DNA of 64,000 bases, from contig NZ_FOMW01000003.1 in assembly GCF_900112755.1 (NCBI RefSeq), positions 1 through 64,000 of the forward strand, in the 5' to 3' direction. Source of the DNA: Sulfitobacter brevis. Lineage in GTDB: Bacteria > Pseudomonadota > Alphaproteobacteria > Rhodobacterales > Rhodobacteraceae. Below, one piece after another: positions 53,377 through 63,129 of the stretch. Under the pieces are notes generated by a model, which was not told where the DNA came from, did not search any database, and saw nothing but the letters and a program-made list of their open reading frames with translations. A program made the translations under genes and the position numbers. Each line of letters opens with the position of its first letter. Within the stretch, counting starts at the first letter, position 1.

Positions 53377-53895
53377 TTACTGGAGCGAAATGCCCGCAGC
53401 GGGAGGCGAAGACGGCGTGCGTGCACCTGCACGACGCCAGCGGCTGGCCTCTTGTTGGGCATCAAGCGACTGGCGTTTATACGCCTGATTGTACCGATCA
53501 ACCGGCACCAGACGGATGCTGGTAAAGCGGCCTTTGCGCTTGCGGAACTTGGCATCTTCGGTGGCCAGTGCCTGCCGGACGCCGGGCAGAACGCCCATGC
53601 GGCTGGCGTGTTGCACCAACGCGCCATCATTTGCCGGAACACCCCCTGCAGTCGCGGCAGGGCTGCCACCAAAGGCTGCAATACCTTCGGAGATCGCGGA
53701 CCGGTCTGTCAGGTTGGCCTGCCCCGGTGTCGGGGTTGGCAAATCGGTATAGCTGCTTGGTTCTTCCAGCGGTTTGACAGGCGCGATCATGAATTCGTTC
53801 GGCCCATTGCCGGCATGGGGCATGTCTCTCAATCCCTTGTTGCTACAGGCAGCAAGGGCGAGCGAGATGATGAGCAATCCGGCAAAGCGGCGCAT
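53377..53895 (-). CDS. DUF3035 lipoprotein
   Basis: This 172-residue protein has a lipoprotein signal ending LAAC at Cys17. The rest is low in secondary structure and rich in Pro, Ala and Gln, with the conserved PHAGNGPNEFMI near the N-terminus and RKRKGRFTSIRLVPVDRY later. This is the DUF3035 pattern, found in alphaproteobacteria directly downstream of lspA. The lipid-modified product would be processed by the neighbouring signal peptidase II. Its function is unknown. Confidence 0.87.
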   Translation of the reverse strand: MRRFAGLLIISLALAACSNKGLRDMPHAGNGPNEFMIAPVKPLEEPSSYTDLPTPTPGQANLTDRSAISEGIAAFGGSPAATAGGVPANDGALVQHASRMGVLPGVRQALATEDAKFRKRKGRFTSIRLVPVDRYNQAYKRQSLDAQQEASRWRRAGARTPSSPPAAGISLQ

Positions 53896-53947
53896 GGGTC
53901 GTCTCCTTCGTGGTCACCCAAGTATTAACGCAGGCAACAGGTCAATG

Positions 53948-54457
53948 TCACTGGCGTTTTTTGCCAGGTACTTTGGGCGGCTTTTTTGCGCCCGTCTTTT
54001 TGTCATCGGTGGACAGGACCAACCCGATCGCACCGGCAAAGATAAAGATATCTGCGACGTTATAGACGAACGGATTGCGCAACCCGCAGCAAGAATTGTT
54101 GAGGAAATCCAGAACATAGCCGTAGTAGAGCCTGTCCACCACATTGCCCATCGCGCCCCCCACCAGCAGCCCTGCACTGATCTGCGGCCACAAGTCAAAG
54201 CGACGACGGTACATCCAGAAGGTTACTGCCGCACATATCACCACGCCCAAGGCGATTAAAAACCAGCGGCTGACTTCGGAGCCGTCACCAAACAGGCCAA
54301 AGTTGATGCCACGGTTCTCGCCGTAGCGGAAGTTGACCAGCGGCGGCCAAACGTCGATGGACCCGACGCGGGCAAGCTCCATTGAGTGGATCACCACATA
54401 TTTGCTGATCTGGTCGATCAGAAAAGCCACGAGGGCCGCTATGGAAAATACCCGCAT
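53948..54457 (-). CDS. lspA: Lipoprotein signal peptidase (signal peptidase II)
   Basis: This 169-residue inner-membrane aspartyl protease has four hydrophobic segments. The catalytic aspartates are in GGAMGNVVDRLYYGYVLDF and in YNVADIFIFAG. RGINFGLF with Asn is another conserved element. It removes signal peptides from prolipoproteins after lipid attachment. A positively charged tail (KKPPKVPGKKRQ) faces the cytoplasm. It starts 12 bases after purH and is followed by a lipoprotein gene. Confidence 0.96.
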   Translation of the reverse strand: MRVFSIAALVAFLIDQISKYVVIHSMELARVGSIDVWPPLVNFRYGENRGINFGLFGDGSEVSRWFLIALGVVICAAVTFWMYRRRFDLWPQISAGLLVGGAMGNVVDRLYYGYVLDFLNNSCCGLRNPFVYNVADIFIFAGAIGLVLSTDDKKTGAKKPPKVPGKKRQ

Positions 54458-54469
54458 CCGCTCGCTCCT

Positions 54470-56056
54470 TTAGTGCCGGAAGTGGCGCATGCCGGTAAAG
54501 ACCATGGCAAGCCCGGCCTCATCCGCTGCGGCAATCACCTCGTCATCACGCATCGATCCGCCGGGCTGGATCAGCGCCGTGGCGCCGGCTTCGGCGGCAG
54601 TGATCAACCCATCTGCAAAGGGGAAAAACGCGTCCGATGCCACGACCGAACCTTGGGTCAGCGGTGCAGAAAGGCCCATCGCCTCGGCCATGTCCTGTGC
54701 CTTGCGTGCCGCGATGCGGGTGCTGTCGACGCGGCTCATCTGGCCCGCGCCGACACCCACGGTGGCGCCGTCCTTAACGTAGATGATCGCGTTGGATTTG
54801 ACGTGTTTCGCCACGGTCCAAGCGAACAGCAGGTCGTTCAGCTCCTGCTCCGTTGGTGCGCGTTTGGTCACCACTTTCAGGTCATCGCGGCTGATCCGGC
54901 CCACGTCCTTGTCCTGCACCAGAAACCCGCCCGAGACCTGACGCACGGCCAGCGCCGCCGCAGCAGGATTGCCCAGCCCGTCGGTGGTGAGCAGTCGCAG
55001 GTTCTTCTTTCGCTCGAAAACGGCCATCGCGTCGGCATCCGCCCCGGGCGCAATAACAACTTCGGTAAAGATCGCCGCGATGGCTTCGGCGGTTTCACCG
55101 TCCAACACTTGGTTCAGCGCGATGATGCCGCCAAAGGCCGAGGTGCGGTCACAGTCAAACGCACGAGTATAGGCCTCCAGCATCGTCGCGCCACGCGCCA
55201 CGCCGCAGGGATTGGCGTGTTTGATGATGGCGCAGGCAGGGCCGCTGTCTGTGGTGAATTCACTGACCAATTCAAACGCGGCGTCTGTGTCGTTGATGTT
55301 GTTATAGCTCAGCTCTTTGCCCTGATGCTGGGTGGCGGTCGCCACGCCGGGACGCGCGGCGCCATCGGTGTAGAATGCTGCCGACTGATGCGGGTTCTCG
55401 CCATAGCGCAAGCCTTGGGCCAGCGTGCCCGCAAAGCTGCGGCGGCGCGGCGTGCCGCCAACCTGCGCGGCCATCCATGTGCTGACGGCGGTATCGTAGG
55501 CTGCGGTGCGGGCATAGGCGGTCTGCGCCAAACGTTGGCGGAATTCATAGGTGGTCTGGCCGTCGTTCGCCTCCATCTGGGCAATCAGCGGCGCGTAGTC
55601 TTCAGTATCAACGATGACGTTCACAAAACCATGGTTCTTGGCCGCAGAGCGGATCATCGCCGGGCCGCCGATGTCGATATTCTCGATCGTCTCGGCATAA
55701 TCGGCGCCCTTGGCGACGGTTTCCTCGAACGGGTAGAGGTTGACCACTACCAGATCAATCGCACCAATGCTGTGTTCGGTCATCGAGGCCACGTGATCGT
55801 CATTGTCGCGCAGGGCCAACAAACCGCCGTGCACCACCGGGTGCAGGGTTTTGACGCGGCCATCCATCATTTCGGGAAAGCCGGTTACCTCGGCCACGTC
55901 CTTCACCTCAAGCCCGGCATCGCGCAGCGCCTTGGCAGTGCCACCGGTAGAAAGCAGCTCGACCCCCTTTGCGGCCAGTGCGCGGCCCAGTTCGACCAAC
56001 CCTGTTTTGTCGGAAACGGAAAGCAAAGCGCGGTTAAGCGGGGCGAGGTCGGGCAT
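54470..56056 (-). CDS. purH: Bifunctional IMP cyclohydrolase / AICAR formyltransferase
   Basis: This 528-residue protein has the N-terminal IMP cyclohydrolase domain ([43 protein letters not shown]) and the C-terminal AICAR formyltransferase domain with the catalytic Lys-His pair in [11 protein letters not shown]. It carries out the last two steps of purine synthesis to IMP in the cytoplasm. ATG 56056 follows AAAGGATG; the frame is open to 56281 but overlaps the heparinase-like gene. It lies 16 bases after that gene. Confidence 0.97.
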   Translation of the reverse strand: MPDLAPLNRALLSVSDKTGLVELGRALAAKGVELLSTGGTAKALRDAGLEVKDVAEVTGFPEMMDGRVKTLHPVVHGGLLALRDNDDHVASMTEHSIGAIDLVVVNLYPFEETVAKGADYAETIENIDIGGPAMIRSAAKNHGFVNVIVDTEDYAPLIAQMEANDGQTTYEFRQRLAQTAYARTAAYDTAVSTWMAAQVGGTPRRRSFAGTLAQGLRYGENPHQSAAFYTDGAARPGVATATQHQGKELSYNNINDTDAAFELVSEFTTDSGPACAIIKHANPCGVARGATMLEAYTRAFDCDRTSAFGGIIALNQVLDGETAEAIAAIFTEVVIAPGADADAMAVFERKKNLRLLTTDGLGNPAAAALAVRQVSGGFLVQDKDVGRISRDDLKVVTKRAPTEQELNDLLFAWTVAKHVKSNAIIYVKDGATVGVGAGQMSRVDSTRIAARKAQDMAEAMGLSAPLTQGSVVASDAFFPFADGLITAAEAGATALIQPGGSMRDDEVIAAADEAGLAMVFTGMRHFRH

Positions 56057-56072
56057 GGGCAGCATCCTTTGG

Positions 56073-57824
56073 TCAGTCGTCGTCATCAAGATAAATGTCG
56101 TCTCGGGAGAGATCCCGCACGCCAATCGCAGTTTCCTGCGCCTTCGACAAGGACCAGCGCACACGGGTGGCATAGGCAAAGGCCATTCCGCTGAGCACAA
56201 TCTGCTCCGCTGCACGGGGTTTAAGACGGGTATTTTCCAGATAGACCCCCGGCTCGAGCGAGAGATTATGGGTGCCGTCATGGCGGAAAACCCATATTTC
56301 CCCGCTCTTTAGCGCCATTGAGACCGCCGCCCCACCCAAGTCCAGCGTGGCGTCTACATCAGGGTGCAAGTGAAACCGCAACTCAAACCGCACGCCTTTG
56401 AGCTGGCCGGTGTCCAAGGCCTTGTCAAAACGCCGCTTTTCAACATCATTCAGGGCCAGCAGCATGTCCTCGCCCGCCAAACCGCGCCCGTCGAGGGTTA
56501 GCTCCAGCGTGCGCGCATGGGTCAGCCCGTGGCTGCGCACATATCCGTCATGGCCGCCCTGAAAGCGCAGCCCATCCGAGGCGGTGCCGATCTCGATGGG
56601 CACATGGGTGGGGCCTTCGATCAGGTCTTCCTGTCCCGTGGTCGGGTCCGGTTCAGCCAGTCGGGCAGAGGAATAACCGCCAAGCGACAGGGTCGAATGA
56701 GACGGCGTCGCGCGCCCTGCCCGCCGCCATTCAATGCCGAAAGCCGCACCCGACCCGCAGTTGACCACCAAGGGACGCCGCCCCGAGGTCAGCTCGAACG
56801 CGAGGGTCGAGGCATGGGCATTGGCCGAACCGTCACCCTGCGGGGGCAAGGCTGCGTCGACGATCACGCTGGTGCGTCCTGCGGACAAACGGGCATAGCC
56901 CATCGACAGCCCGTCAACTTGGCCAGCGCGAACATTAGCCGCCGCCAGCGCGTGATCCAGCCAACCCTCGGCCCCGCGCCCGCCGCCATGAAACCGCGCC
57001 AGCGCCCCGTCCGAATGGCGCAGGGTGCGCAGGGTCGGTGCAATGCGGGCAATCGCGGCGAGATGTTCTTTGGGTGCGCCACGACCCGCGTCGCTCAGCA
57101 CCGCTGCCGCCCATGTTAGCAAGGTGAACACCGCTAGCAATTCTTCGGGGTTACGGGTTGGCAGCCCGCCTTCCTTGTCGATCTGGGTACTGCATTCGCG
57201 GGCCAGCGCCTTGATCGCGGGACCGGCGAGATTCTCCTGCCCTTCCAGCGACAGCCCCGCATGGATCAGCCCTGTCAGCGCCTCGAAACGGGGTAATCCC
57301 GGTGCTGCGGCCCGCCAACGGCGCGACAGGAACTTGGCCTGCTGTTCCAGCGAACGGTAGAACGCTTTGCTTTGTGCCGAGTCCTGCCCGCGCAGCACGA
57401 AGATGGCGTGGTTGATCCAGCGGATCAGGCGGCGTCCGGTCAGATCAGGTGTCCATCCCGCGCCATGACCTTTGCCATAGGCGTCAATCCAACCCCAAAT
57501 CCATGTCTGAGCCTGCTGCCGCGCCAGCGGGTCACCAACTGCGGCCAGATCATCCATCCAGGCAAAACCGTGCAGGGCGGCGGCATAGGCGGCATCAGGC
57601 GGTGTCACTTCCCACAGACTTTTATCGGGCGCGTTCAGCAATGTACCCGCAAACAGGTAATTGCCCGCGATCAGTTGTCGCCCGCGTGCAAACGATCCGA
57701 TTGTGCGCGGTTCGGGCGAAGAGACAAAGCCTTTGACTTGCGCACGCGTCCGCGTTGCCAGCCGCGCGTGCAACTGGTTGAGAAACCGCACTTTGCGTGC
57801 CCTCAAGCTGATGGTGTTGAACAT
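56073..57824 (-). CDS. Heparinase II/III-family protein
   Basis: This 583-residue protein fits the heparinase II/III family. The first half is an alpha-helical barrel ([39 protein letters not shown]). The second half is a beta-sandwich with [16 protein letters not shown] and [12 protein letters not shown], the latter holding conserved His/Ser. There is no signal peptide. The C-terminus is acidic (YLDDDD). It sits between rsmB and purH, a placement I recall as common in alphaproteobacteria. The polysaccharide substrate, if any, is unknown. Confidence 0.87.
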   Translation of the reverse strand: MFNTISLRARKVRFLNQLHARLATRTRAQVKGFVSSPEPRTIGSFARGRQLIAGNYLFAGTLLNAPDKSLWEVTPPDAAYAAALHGFAWMDDLAAVGDPLARQQAQTWIWGWIDAYGKGHGAGWTPDLTGRRLIRWINHAIFVLRGQDSAQSKAFYRSLEQQAKFLSRRWRAAAPGLPRFEALTGLIHAGLSLEGQENLAGPAIKALARECSTQIDKEGGLPTRNPEELLAVFTLLTWAAAVLSDAGRGAPKEHLAAIARIAPTLRTLRHSDGALARFHGGGRGAEGWLDHALAAANVRAGQVDGLSMGYARLSAGRTSVIVDAALPPQGDGSANAHASTLAFELTSGRRPLVVNCGSGAAFGIEWRRAGRATPSHSTLSLGGYSSARLAEPDPTTGQEDLIEGPTHVPIEIGTASDGLRFQGGHDGYVRSHGLTHARTLELTLDGRGLAGEDMLLALNDVEKRRFDKALDTGQLKGVRFELRFHLHPDVDATLDLGGAAVSMALKSGEIWVFRHDGTHNLSLEPGVYLENTRLKPRAAEQIVLSGMAFAYATRVRWSLSKAQETAIGVRDLSRDDIYLDDDD

Positions 57825-57998
57825 AACTGCGCTGCCCTTGACGCTCTATCGGCGCCTGAGGCCAGCATAGCCTCCCCGCCCTTTCGAGTCACCGATTTTT
57901 GCCAGATCACCGCAGATCGGCGGTTTTAGACACATTGATATTGTTCTGCAGCGGGTTCGGCCCTTAGGTTGGCGACAGATTTTCCGCAGCCGGAGCCC

Positions 57999-58763
57999 AT
58001 GATGATTGCCAGCCTGATGATGTATCTGCGGCCCGAAACGGCGGACGCCACTGCGCGCTATTGGGCGCTTATTCGGGAGGGATTGATCGCACGGGGGATT
58101 CCGGCGCCTGCGGAATTAGCGAACGATTCATCGGAATTCGAGGTCTGGCGCGCGCCCGATCTGGTGCTCGGCCAGACCTGCGGCATGCCCTACCGGCTTT
58201 GGCTGCACCGCCAAGTGACGCTGATAGGCACGCCGGATTTCGCGGTCGATGGATGTCCGAGCGGCTATTACAACTCCGCTATTATTGTGCGCAAGGATGA
58301 CCCGCGCGCCACGCCGGAGGCCTTTGACGGCGCCTGTTTTGCCTATAACCAGACGTTTTCCCAGTCCGGCTATGCCGCGCCCTATGCGGCGCTCAAGCCA
58401 TTGAGCGTCTGGTTTGATCGTAGGCTTCAAACCCACAGTCACCGCGCCGCGGCCCAAGCGATCGCCAGCGGTGCGGCTGATATCGCCGCGCTCGACGCGG
58501 TCTCATGGAGATTGATTGCGCGGTATGAGCCCTGCGCCGAGCAGTTGCGCGTTCTCATGCATACCGAGCCGACACCGGGGCTGCCGTACATCGCGGGGCC
58601 AACCGCAAATGCGCAAACGACGTTTGAGGCGGTGCGCGAAGCGATCAACAACTTGAATGAGACGGACCGCGAGACCCTCGGGATCAAGGGTCTCGTTGCA
58701 ATACCGAAATCAGCATACCTTGCGATAGACAATCCGCCAGACACGCCCACGGAAATTCCGTAA
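57999..58763 (+). CDS. PhnD/SsuA-type substrate-binding-like protein without signal peptide
   Basis: This 254-residue protein has the periplasmic-binding-protein fold of the phosphonate-binding (PhnD-like) family: ASLMMYLRPETADATARYW, DLVLGQTCGMPYRL, the ligand-loop YNSAIIVRKDDPRATPEAF and SGAADIAALDAVSW. Unlike transport proteins it has no export signal from any start (57999, 58002 or the TTG at 57969), so it should be cytoplasmic. No permease or ATPase gene is adjacent. It is inserted, in the opposite direction, between rsmB and the heparinase-like gene. Its ligand is unknown. Confidence 0.8.
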   Translation: MMIASLMMYLRPETADATARYWALIREGLIARGIPAPAELANDSSEFEVWRAPDLVLGQTCGMPYRLWLHRQVTLIGTPDFAVDGCPSGYYNSAIIVRKDDPRATPEAFDGACFAYNQTFSQSGYAAPYAALKPLSVWFDRRLQTHSHRAAAQAIASGAADIAALDAVSWRLIARYEPCAEQLRVLMHTEPTPGLPYIAGPTANAQTTFEAVREAINNLNETDRETLGIKGLVAIPKSAYLAIDNPPDTPTEIP

Positions 58764-58805
58764 GGTGACGTGTTAGGAGACTAAGAAAGCTGAGAAATCC
58801 AAGTT

Positions 58806-60077
58806 TCAGTCCTTGCGCAGGCAGGCGATGTAAAACCCATCCATGCCGCCAAGCTCGGGCCAGTAGTCGGGGCGCAGCCGAAGCCCACCTTCGGAGGTGA
58901 TCCACGCCGGATCAATCCCCGACACCTTTAGCGCCTCGGTGTCGCAGGTCATGTCATCATGCCGTTCCAACGCCTCATCAACCTGCACTTCGCCCTCGTC
59001 AGGCAACAGGGAACAAGTGCAAAACACCAACCGCCCGCCGGGTTTGAGCAGGCTCCATGCATGGTCGATCAACTCTTCTTGCAACGCGATCAACGCGCCG
59101 AATTCCGCGCCATCCTTGGCATAGGGCAGATCGGGGTGGCGGCGCAGGGTGCCCGTGGCCGAACAGGGCGCATCCAGCACAATCGCATCAAATTGCCCTT
59201 CGACATTGCGGGCATCCATGACCAGCATTTTCGCGGTCAGCTTGGTGCGCGAGAGGTTCTCGGTCACCCGCGACATGCGCGGCCCAGATACATCTACCGC
59301 CGTCACTTTCGCGCCCGAAGCGGCGATCTGCATGGTTTTGCCACCCGGTGCGGCGCAAAGATCCAGCACCATTTCGCCAGCCTGCGGGGCCAGCACCTGA
59401 ACCGGCACAGCGGCGGCGGCATCCTGTACCCACCAATCGCCTTCGGTAAAACCCGGCATCGCAGAGACCTGTCCGGCATCTTTGATCCGTACCGATCCTG
59501 TCGGCAATACCGTGCCGCCAACTGCTTCGGCCAGTGCGGCGGGGTCGGTTTTCGCGGTCAGGTCCAGCGGTGCGCCTGCCAGATGGGCAATTTCCATCGC
59601 CGCAATCGCATCAGCACCCCAAGCCTCGATCAAAGGTCCACGCAGCCATTTCGGCAGGCGCGGGGCGCGCAGAGCATCCCATGCGTCGGGCCCTTCGGCG
59701 GCGATCTTGCGTAAAACGGCGTTGGTCAGCCCTTTGAGGTGGCTCAGCGTGCGGTGTTGCGACACCAATGTGACCATCGCGTTGACCACCCCATGCGCCG
59801 CGCCGCCCTGACAAAGCTCCACCGTGCCGACGCGCAGCACGTTATGAATATGCAGCGGCGGATATTTGTTCAGATGCTTTTGCAACAGCCGGTCGGCCCG
59901 TTCCATTCCGCGCAGGGTGTCGGTCGCCAAACGCTGGGCGCGGGCGCGATCATCGGGCGGCAGCTTGTCCAATGTGCCGCCAGCCAGCGCCTCCGACATC
60001 AGACAGGGCTCTTCGCCGAGGATCTGGTCCAACAGGTTTACGGCACTGCGCCGCGCCTGAACGCCTGTATCTGCCAT
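58806..60077 (-). CDS. rsmB: 16S rRNA (cytosine(967)-C5)-methyltransferase
   Basis: This 423-residue RNA methyltransferase has an N-terminal NusB-like helical domain (residues 1-140) and a Rossmann catalytic domain. The S-adenosylmethionine site is LDLCAAPGGKTMQIA; the two catalytic cysteines are in LDAPCSATGTLRRHP and VFCTCSLLPDE. It methylates C967 of 16S rRNA. ATG 60077 is preceded by an AGAGAGAG tract; the upstream extension to 60146 overlaps the divergent gene region. It probably drives the downstream minus-strand genes only in part, because the PhnD-like gene interrupts the block. Confidence 0.95.
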   Translation of the reverse strand: MADTGVQARRSAVNLLDQILGEEPCLMSEALAGGTLDKLPPDDRARAQRLATDTLRGMERADRLLQKHLNKYPPLHIHNVLRVGTVELCQGGAAHGVVNAMVTLVSQHRTLSHLKGLTNAVLRKIAAEGPDAWDALRAPRLPKWLRGPLIEAWGADAIAAMEIAHLAGAPLDLTAKTDPAALAEAVGGTVLPTGSVRIKDAGQVSAMPGFTEGDWWVQDAAAAVPVQVLAPQAGEMVLDLCAAPGGKTMQIAASGAKVTAVDVSGPRMSRVTENLSRTKLTAKMLVMDARNVEGQFDAIVLDAPCSATGTLRRHPDLPYAKDGAEFGALIALQEELIDHAWSLLKPGGRLVFCTCSLLPDEGEVQVDEALERHDDMTCDTEALKVSGIDPAWITSEGGLRLRPDYWPELGGMDGFYIACLRKD

Positions 60078-60166
60078 GGGCTCTCTCTCTGTCTGTGCAA
60101 GGGTGCGGGTTGTCTGGGCCAAGGGGCGACGTATATCAAGGGGCAAGCTGCCTTCAAGAGGACATC

Positions 60167-60472
60167 ATGCCAGACCCAAACCCCAACCCGACCCCGACAC
60201 CGGACCTGCCGCCCCACCCAAAGCCGGCACCGCGCCCGATCCCCGATACCCCCGCGCAACCGACGCCCGCGCCGGGACCGGACTTGCCTAATATGAGCAG
60301 CGCGGCCCAACAATCGCTACCCCCTGCGGCCCAGCGGGCCTTGGCCGAGGCCGAGGAACGCCGCCGCCAGACAGCACAGGCAGAACTGCCCCGCGAACAT
60401 GGCGGGCGCGACGGGCCAGAGCCTGTGCGCTACGGGGATTGGGAGAAAAAGGGCATCGCAATCGATTTTTGA
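60167..60472 (+). CDS. DUF1674 protein, SdhAF4-like succinate dehydrogenase assembly factor
   Basis: This 101-residue protein has a proline-rich, repetitive N-terminal half (NPNPTPTPDLPPHPKPAP) and a conserved C-terminus: HGGRDGPEPVRYGDWEKKG followed by IAIDF. This C-terminal signature defines DUF1674, the family of SdhAF4/SdhE-associated assembly factors that help flavinylated SdhA maturation in mitochondria and alphaproteobacteria. ATG 60167 follows AGAGG. The gene is divergent from rsmB with a 89-base gap. Succinate dehydrogenase genes are not in the window. Confidence 0.88.
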   Translation: MPDPNPNPTPTPDLPPHPKPAPRPIPDTPAQPTPAPGPDLPNMSSAAQQSLPPAAQRALAEAEERRRQTAQAELPREHGGRDGPEPVRYGDWEKKGIAIDF

Positions 60473-60508
60473 TCGGGTGCCGGCCTGCGCTTGAATGGGT
60501 GGGAGACG

Positions 60509-60862
60509 TCAGCGCAGCGTAAATTTCGCCGAATCGCCTTGGCCTTTGTCGGAGGTGATCCGCACTTTCGCGCCATCGGCTTCGACGGCCTGACAGTTGT
60601 ATCCCAGATCATCGCCGCCCCAAGCGATCCGGCGGCAAAGATACCCGTCTTCCCACGTCCATGACCCCGTCACCGGCCACGCGGCCCCCATACCGCTAAT
60701 TTGCCCATCAGGCGTGACCTGAAGTTCGACCAGCGGACGGGTCAACGATTTGCCCTCCATCAACGTCACAAACTCGCTGCGGGATTTGACCGGCTGGTAC
60801 TCTGCCAGCGCGGGCACGGCAGTGAGGATCATAGCGGCAATAGAGAAGACGACGGCTTTCAT
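60509..60862 (-). CDS. Small secreted protein of unknown function
   Basis: This 117-residue protein has a clear signal peptide cleaved after ALA. The mature part is a compact beta-rich domain with two Cys (YLCRRI and YNCQAV) that may form a disulfide, and an aromatic GSWTWEDGYLC segment. I do not recognise a named family. ATG 60862 is chosen because it starts directly with the signal peptide and has GAGG upstream. It converges on the DUF1674 gene across 36 bases. Confidence 0.75.
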   Translation of the reverse strand: MKAVVFSIAAMILTAVPALAEYQPVKSRSEFVTLMEGKSLTRPLVELQVTPDGQISGMGAAWPVTGSWTWEDGYLCRRIAWGGDDLGYNCQAVEADGAKVRITSDKGQGDSAKFTLR

Positions 60863-60946
60863 GGCGAGACCTCGTTTAGGCAAACAGTCCCCAAACCACG
60901 AGATATCCGGCCTGAAAGTTTCATCCCGACGGCCGCGAAAGCCAAC

Positions 60947-61765
60947 TTAGGCGTCATTCAGCCCAAGCACATCGAGCATGTCGTAGGCTCCCGCCTCACG
61001 CCCCTGCCCCCAAAGCGCCGCCTTGAGCGCACCACGGGCAAAAACGGTGCGGTCGCTGGCAATATGGCGCAGCACGATCCGCTCGCCGGGGGCCGCAAAC
61101 ATCACGTCATGCTCGCCGACGATGTCACCGCCGCGAATGGCGGCAAAGCCGATATCGCCGCGTTTGCGCGCACCGGTGATACCGTCGCGGCCTCTGTCTG
61201 AGACATCCTCAAGTGCGACACCCCGCCCTTGGGCTGCCGCCTCGCCCAACATCAGAGCGGTTCCCGAAGGCGCATCGACCTTATGGTGGTGGTGCGCCTC
61301 GATGATCTCGATATCGAAATCTGCGTCCAGCGCCGCCGCGACCTTTTTGGTCAAAAGAGTCAGCAGGTTAACGCCAAGGCTCATATTCCCCGCGCGGATG
61401 ATCACTGTTTTTTCGGCGAAAGGCTCCAGCTTGGCGATATCCTCGGCGGTCATGCCGGTCGTGCCAATGACATGTACGGCACCGGATTTGGCGGCATGGG
61501 CCGCAAAGGCCAGCGTCGCCGCAGGCGCGGTAAAATCAATGATCGCGCTAGCCGTGCCAATTGCTGCTGCGGCATCATCAGTGACGATCACGCCCAGCGC
61601 CGCACCGCCCATTGCCACGCCTACGTCCTGCCCGATCCAGTCATGACCCGCACGTTCGACAGCACCGGTCAGCGTCATGCCTTCATGCGCGCTAACCTGC
61701 GAAATCAGCATCTGACCCATGCGGCCAGACGCCCCCATTACGGCGATGGCAGGTGACTTGGTCAT
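60947..61765 (-). CDS. dapB: 4-Hydroxy-tetrahydrodipicolinate reductase
   Basis: This 272-residue enzyme has the nucleotide motif [14 protein letters not shown], the VIGTTGM strand, and the catalytic segment [19 protein letters not shown] with the active-site His/His/Lys. It reduces hydroxytetrahydrodipicolinate to tetrahydrodipicolinate in the diaminopimelate route to lysine and peptidoglycan. ATG 61765 is the family start; the frame extends to 61822 without support. It is divergent from rbfA with a 76-base gap. Confidence 0.97.
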   Translation of the reverse strand: MTKSPAIAVMGASGRMGQMLISQVSAHEGMTLTGAVERAGHDWIGQDVGVAMGGAALGVIVTDDAAAAIGTASAIIDFTAPAATLAFAAHAAKSGAVHVIGTTGMTAEDIAKLEPFAEKTVIIRAGNMSLGVNLLTLLTKKVAAALDADFDIEIIEAHHHHKVDAPSGTALMLGEAAAQGRGVALEDVSDRGRDGITGARKRGDIGFAAIRGGDIVGEHDVMFAAPGERIVLRHIASDRTVFARGALKAALWGQGREAGAYDMLDVLGLNDA

Positions 61766-61841
61766 TGGCTGTGCTCCCTCATTATCTCGGCGTTGTGTAT
61801 CCTGACAGCGCCTGCTTGGCAAAGCCCCAGCAAGGCATTAG

Positions 61842-62282
61842 ATGGTGCACATGGCAAAGAACAAATCTTCCGAGGGCGCAGGCCCGACACAACGTATGCT
61901 CCGCGTGGGTGAAACCATCCGCCGCGCATTGTCCGACGTGCTGGCCCGTGGCGAGGTGCATGACACCGATCTTAACCGTATGTCGATTACAGTCGGCGAG
62001 GTGCGGACATCGCCCGACCTGCGGATCGCGACCGCCTATGTGCTGCCGCTGGGCGGTTTGGGCAAAGACGAGGTGCTGAAACTGCTGGCCCGCAACAAGG
62101 GTGAGCTGCGCCGCTTGGTGGCCAAGAAGCTGAACCTGAAGTTCGCCCCCGAGCTACGCTTCCAGCTGGATCACACCTTTGACCAGATGGATGCAACCAG
62201 CCGGATGTTGGCGCAAGACGTGGTGCGCCGTGATGCAGATGCGCCCGATGGGGATGCCCAGACTGACGGGCCGGATGAATGA
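61842..62282 (+). CDS. rbfA: Ribosome-binding factor A
   Basis: This 146-residue protein has the RbfA KH-like core: [20 protein letters not shown], the [20 protein letters not shown] strand-turn, and the [19 protein letters not shown] helix-strand leading to a DHTFDQMD segment. An acidic tail ([16 protein letters not shown]) follows. It binds immature 30S subunits and is needed for 16S 5' end maturation. ATG 61842 has AAGG at better spacing than the in-frame ATG 61851. Its stop overlaps the next start (ATGA). Confidence 0.94.
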   Translation: MVHMAKNKSSEGAGPTQRMLRVGETIRRALSDVLARGEVHDTDLNRMSITVGEVRTSPDLRIATAYVLPLGGLGKDEVLKLLARNKGELRRLVAKKLNLKFAPELRFQLDHTFDQMDATSRMLAQDVVRRDADAPDGDAQTDGPDE

Positions 62283-63019
62283 TACGCGCCCTCACACTTT
62301 TGGGTGTATTGCTGTGGGCGCTGCCTGCCGCTGCAACAACTTGTAGCAATCAAAGCTTCCAAGGCAAAAGCTATGCCGTTTGCGAGGTGGATTTGACCGC
62401 CGAACGGTTGGAGCTGTTCCTCAATGACGACGAAGGCCGCACTTTTGGCTATTTCGGCAATATCGAGAAAGCGCTGCGGGCCGAGGGCCAGCAACTTGGC
62501 TTTGCGATGAATGCGGGCATGTATCACGACGACCGCGCGCCGGTTGGTTATTACCTTGAAAACGGGCGCGAATTCCAACGGGTGATCAGCTCCGAAGGGC
62601 CGGGTAACTTTGGCCTGCTGCCCAATGGAGTGCTCTGTCTGCGCGACGGGCGGGCCGATGTGTTCGAAACCCGCGCCTTTGTAAATGCTGGCCCCGCCTG
62701 CCGGTCCGCGACCCAGTCCGGCCCGATGCTGGTGATTGACGGGGCGCTGCATCCGCGGTTTTTAAAAGACGGCACCTCGCGCTATGTGCGCAACGGCGTT
62801 GGCACCTCGGCGGCAGGCAAGCGCGCGGTTTTCGTGATCTCCAACGAGGTGGTAAACTTTCACGAATTCGCCAGTTTCTTCCGCGATCATCTGAAACTGC
62901 CCAATGCGCTTTATTTCGATGGGAATGTCTCGCGGTTGCGGGCGCCAGATTTGGGCCGCGATGATGCAGGCTTCAGCGCTTTGGGGCCGATCATCGGCGT
63001 GGTCGAGCCTGCCAAGTAG
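62279..63019 (+). CDS. DUF2233 / phosphodiester glycosidase-family exported protein
   Basis: This 246-residue protein has a signal peptide cleaved near AAA (residues 17-19). The domain shows [52 protein letters not shown] and a C-terminal [15 protein letters not shown], matching the NAGPA-like DUF2233 family that cleaves N-acetylglucosamine phosphodiesters in animals. Bacterial roles are poorly known; an envelope or wall substrate is plausible. It overlaps rbfA by 4 bases and precedes truB, so it is embedded in a translation-related operon. Confidence 0.87.
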   Translation: MIRALTLLGVLLWALPAAATTCSNQSFQGKSYAVCEVDLTAERLELFLNDDEGRTFGYFGNIEKALRAEGQQLGFAMNAGMYHDDRAPVGYYLENGREFQRVISSEGPGNFGLLPNGVLCLRDGRADVFETRAFVNAGPACRSATQSGPMLVIDGALHPRFLKDGTSRYVRNGVGTSAAGKRAVFVISNEVVNFHEFASFFRDHLKLPNALYFDGNVSRLRAPDLGRDDAGFSALGPIIGVVEPAK

Positions 63020-63129
63020 CGCCGACTAACGCTGACCGCGCGCGGGCTCTCTCACTTCAAGACATTTCTACTGGGCAGCAGGCCGTACACTATGTATAGC
63101 CTCCCACGCATTCGCAAAAAGGGCAGCAC

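Noticed and set aside
54386-56194. 602-codon plus-strand frame opposite purH
   Set aside because: purH on the minus strand has all catalytic motifs; the antisense translation is composed of atypical residues (His, Arg, Gly rich).
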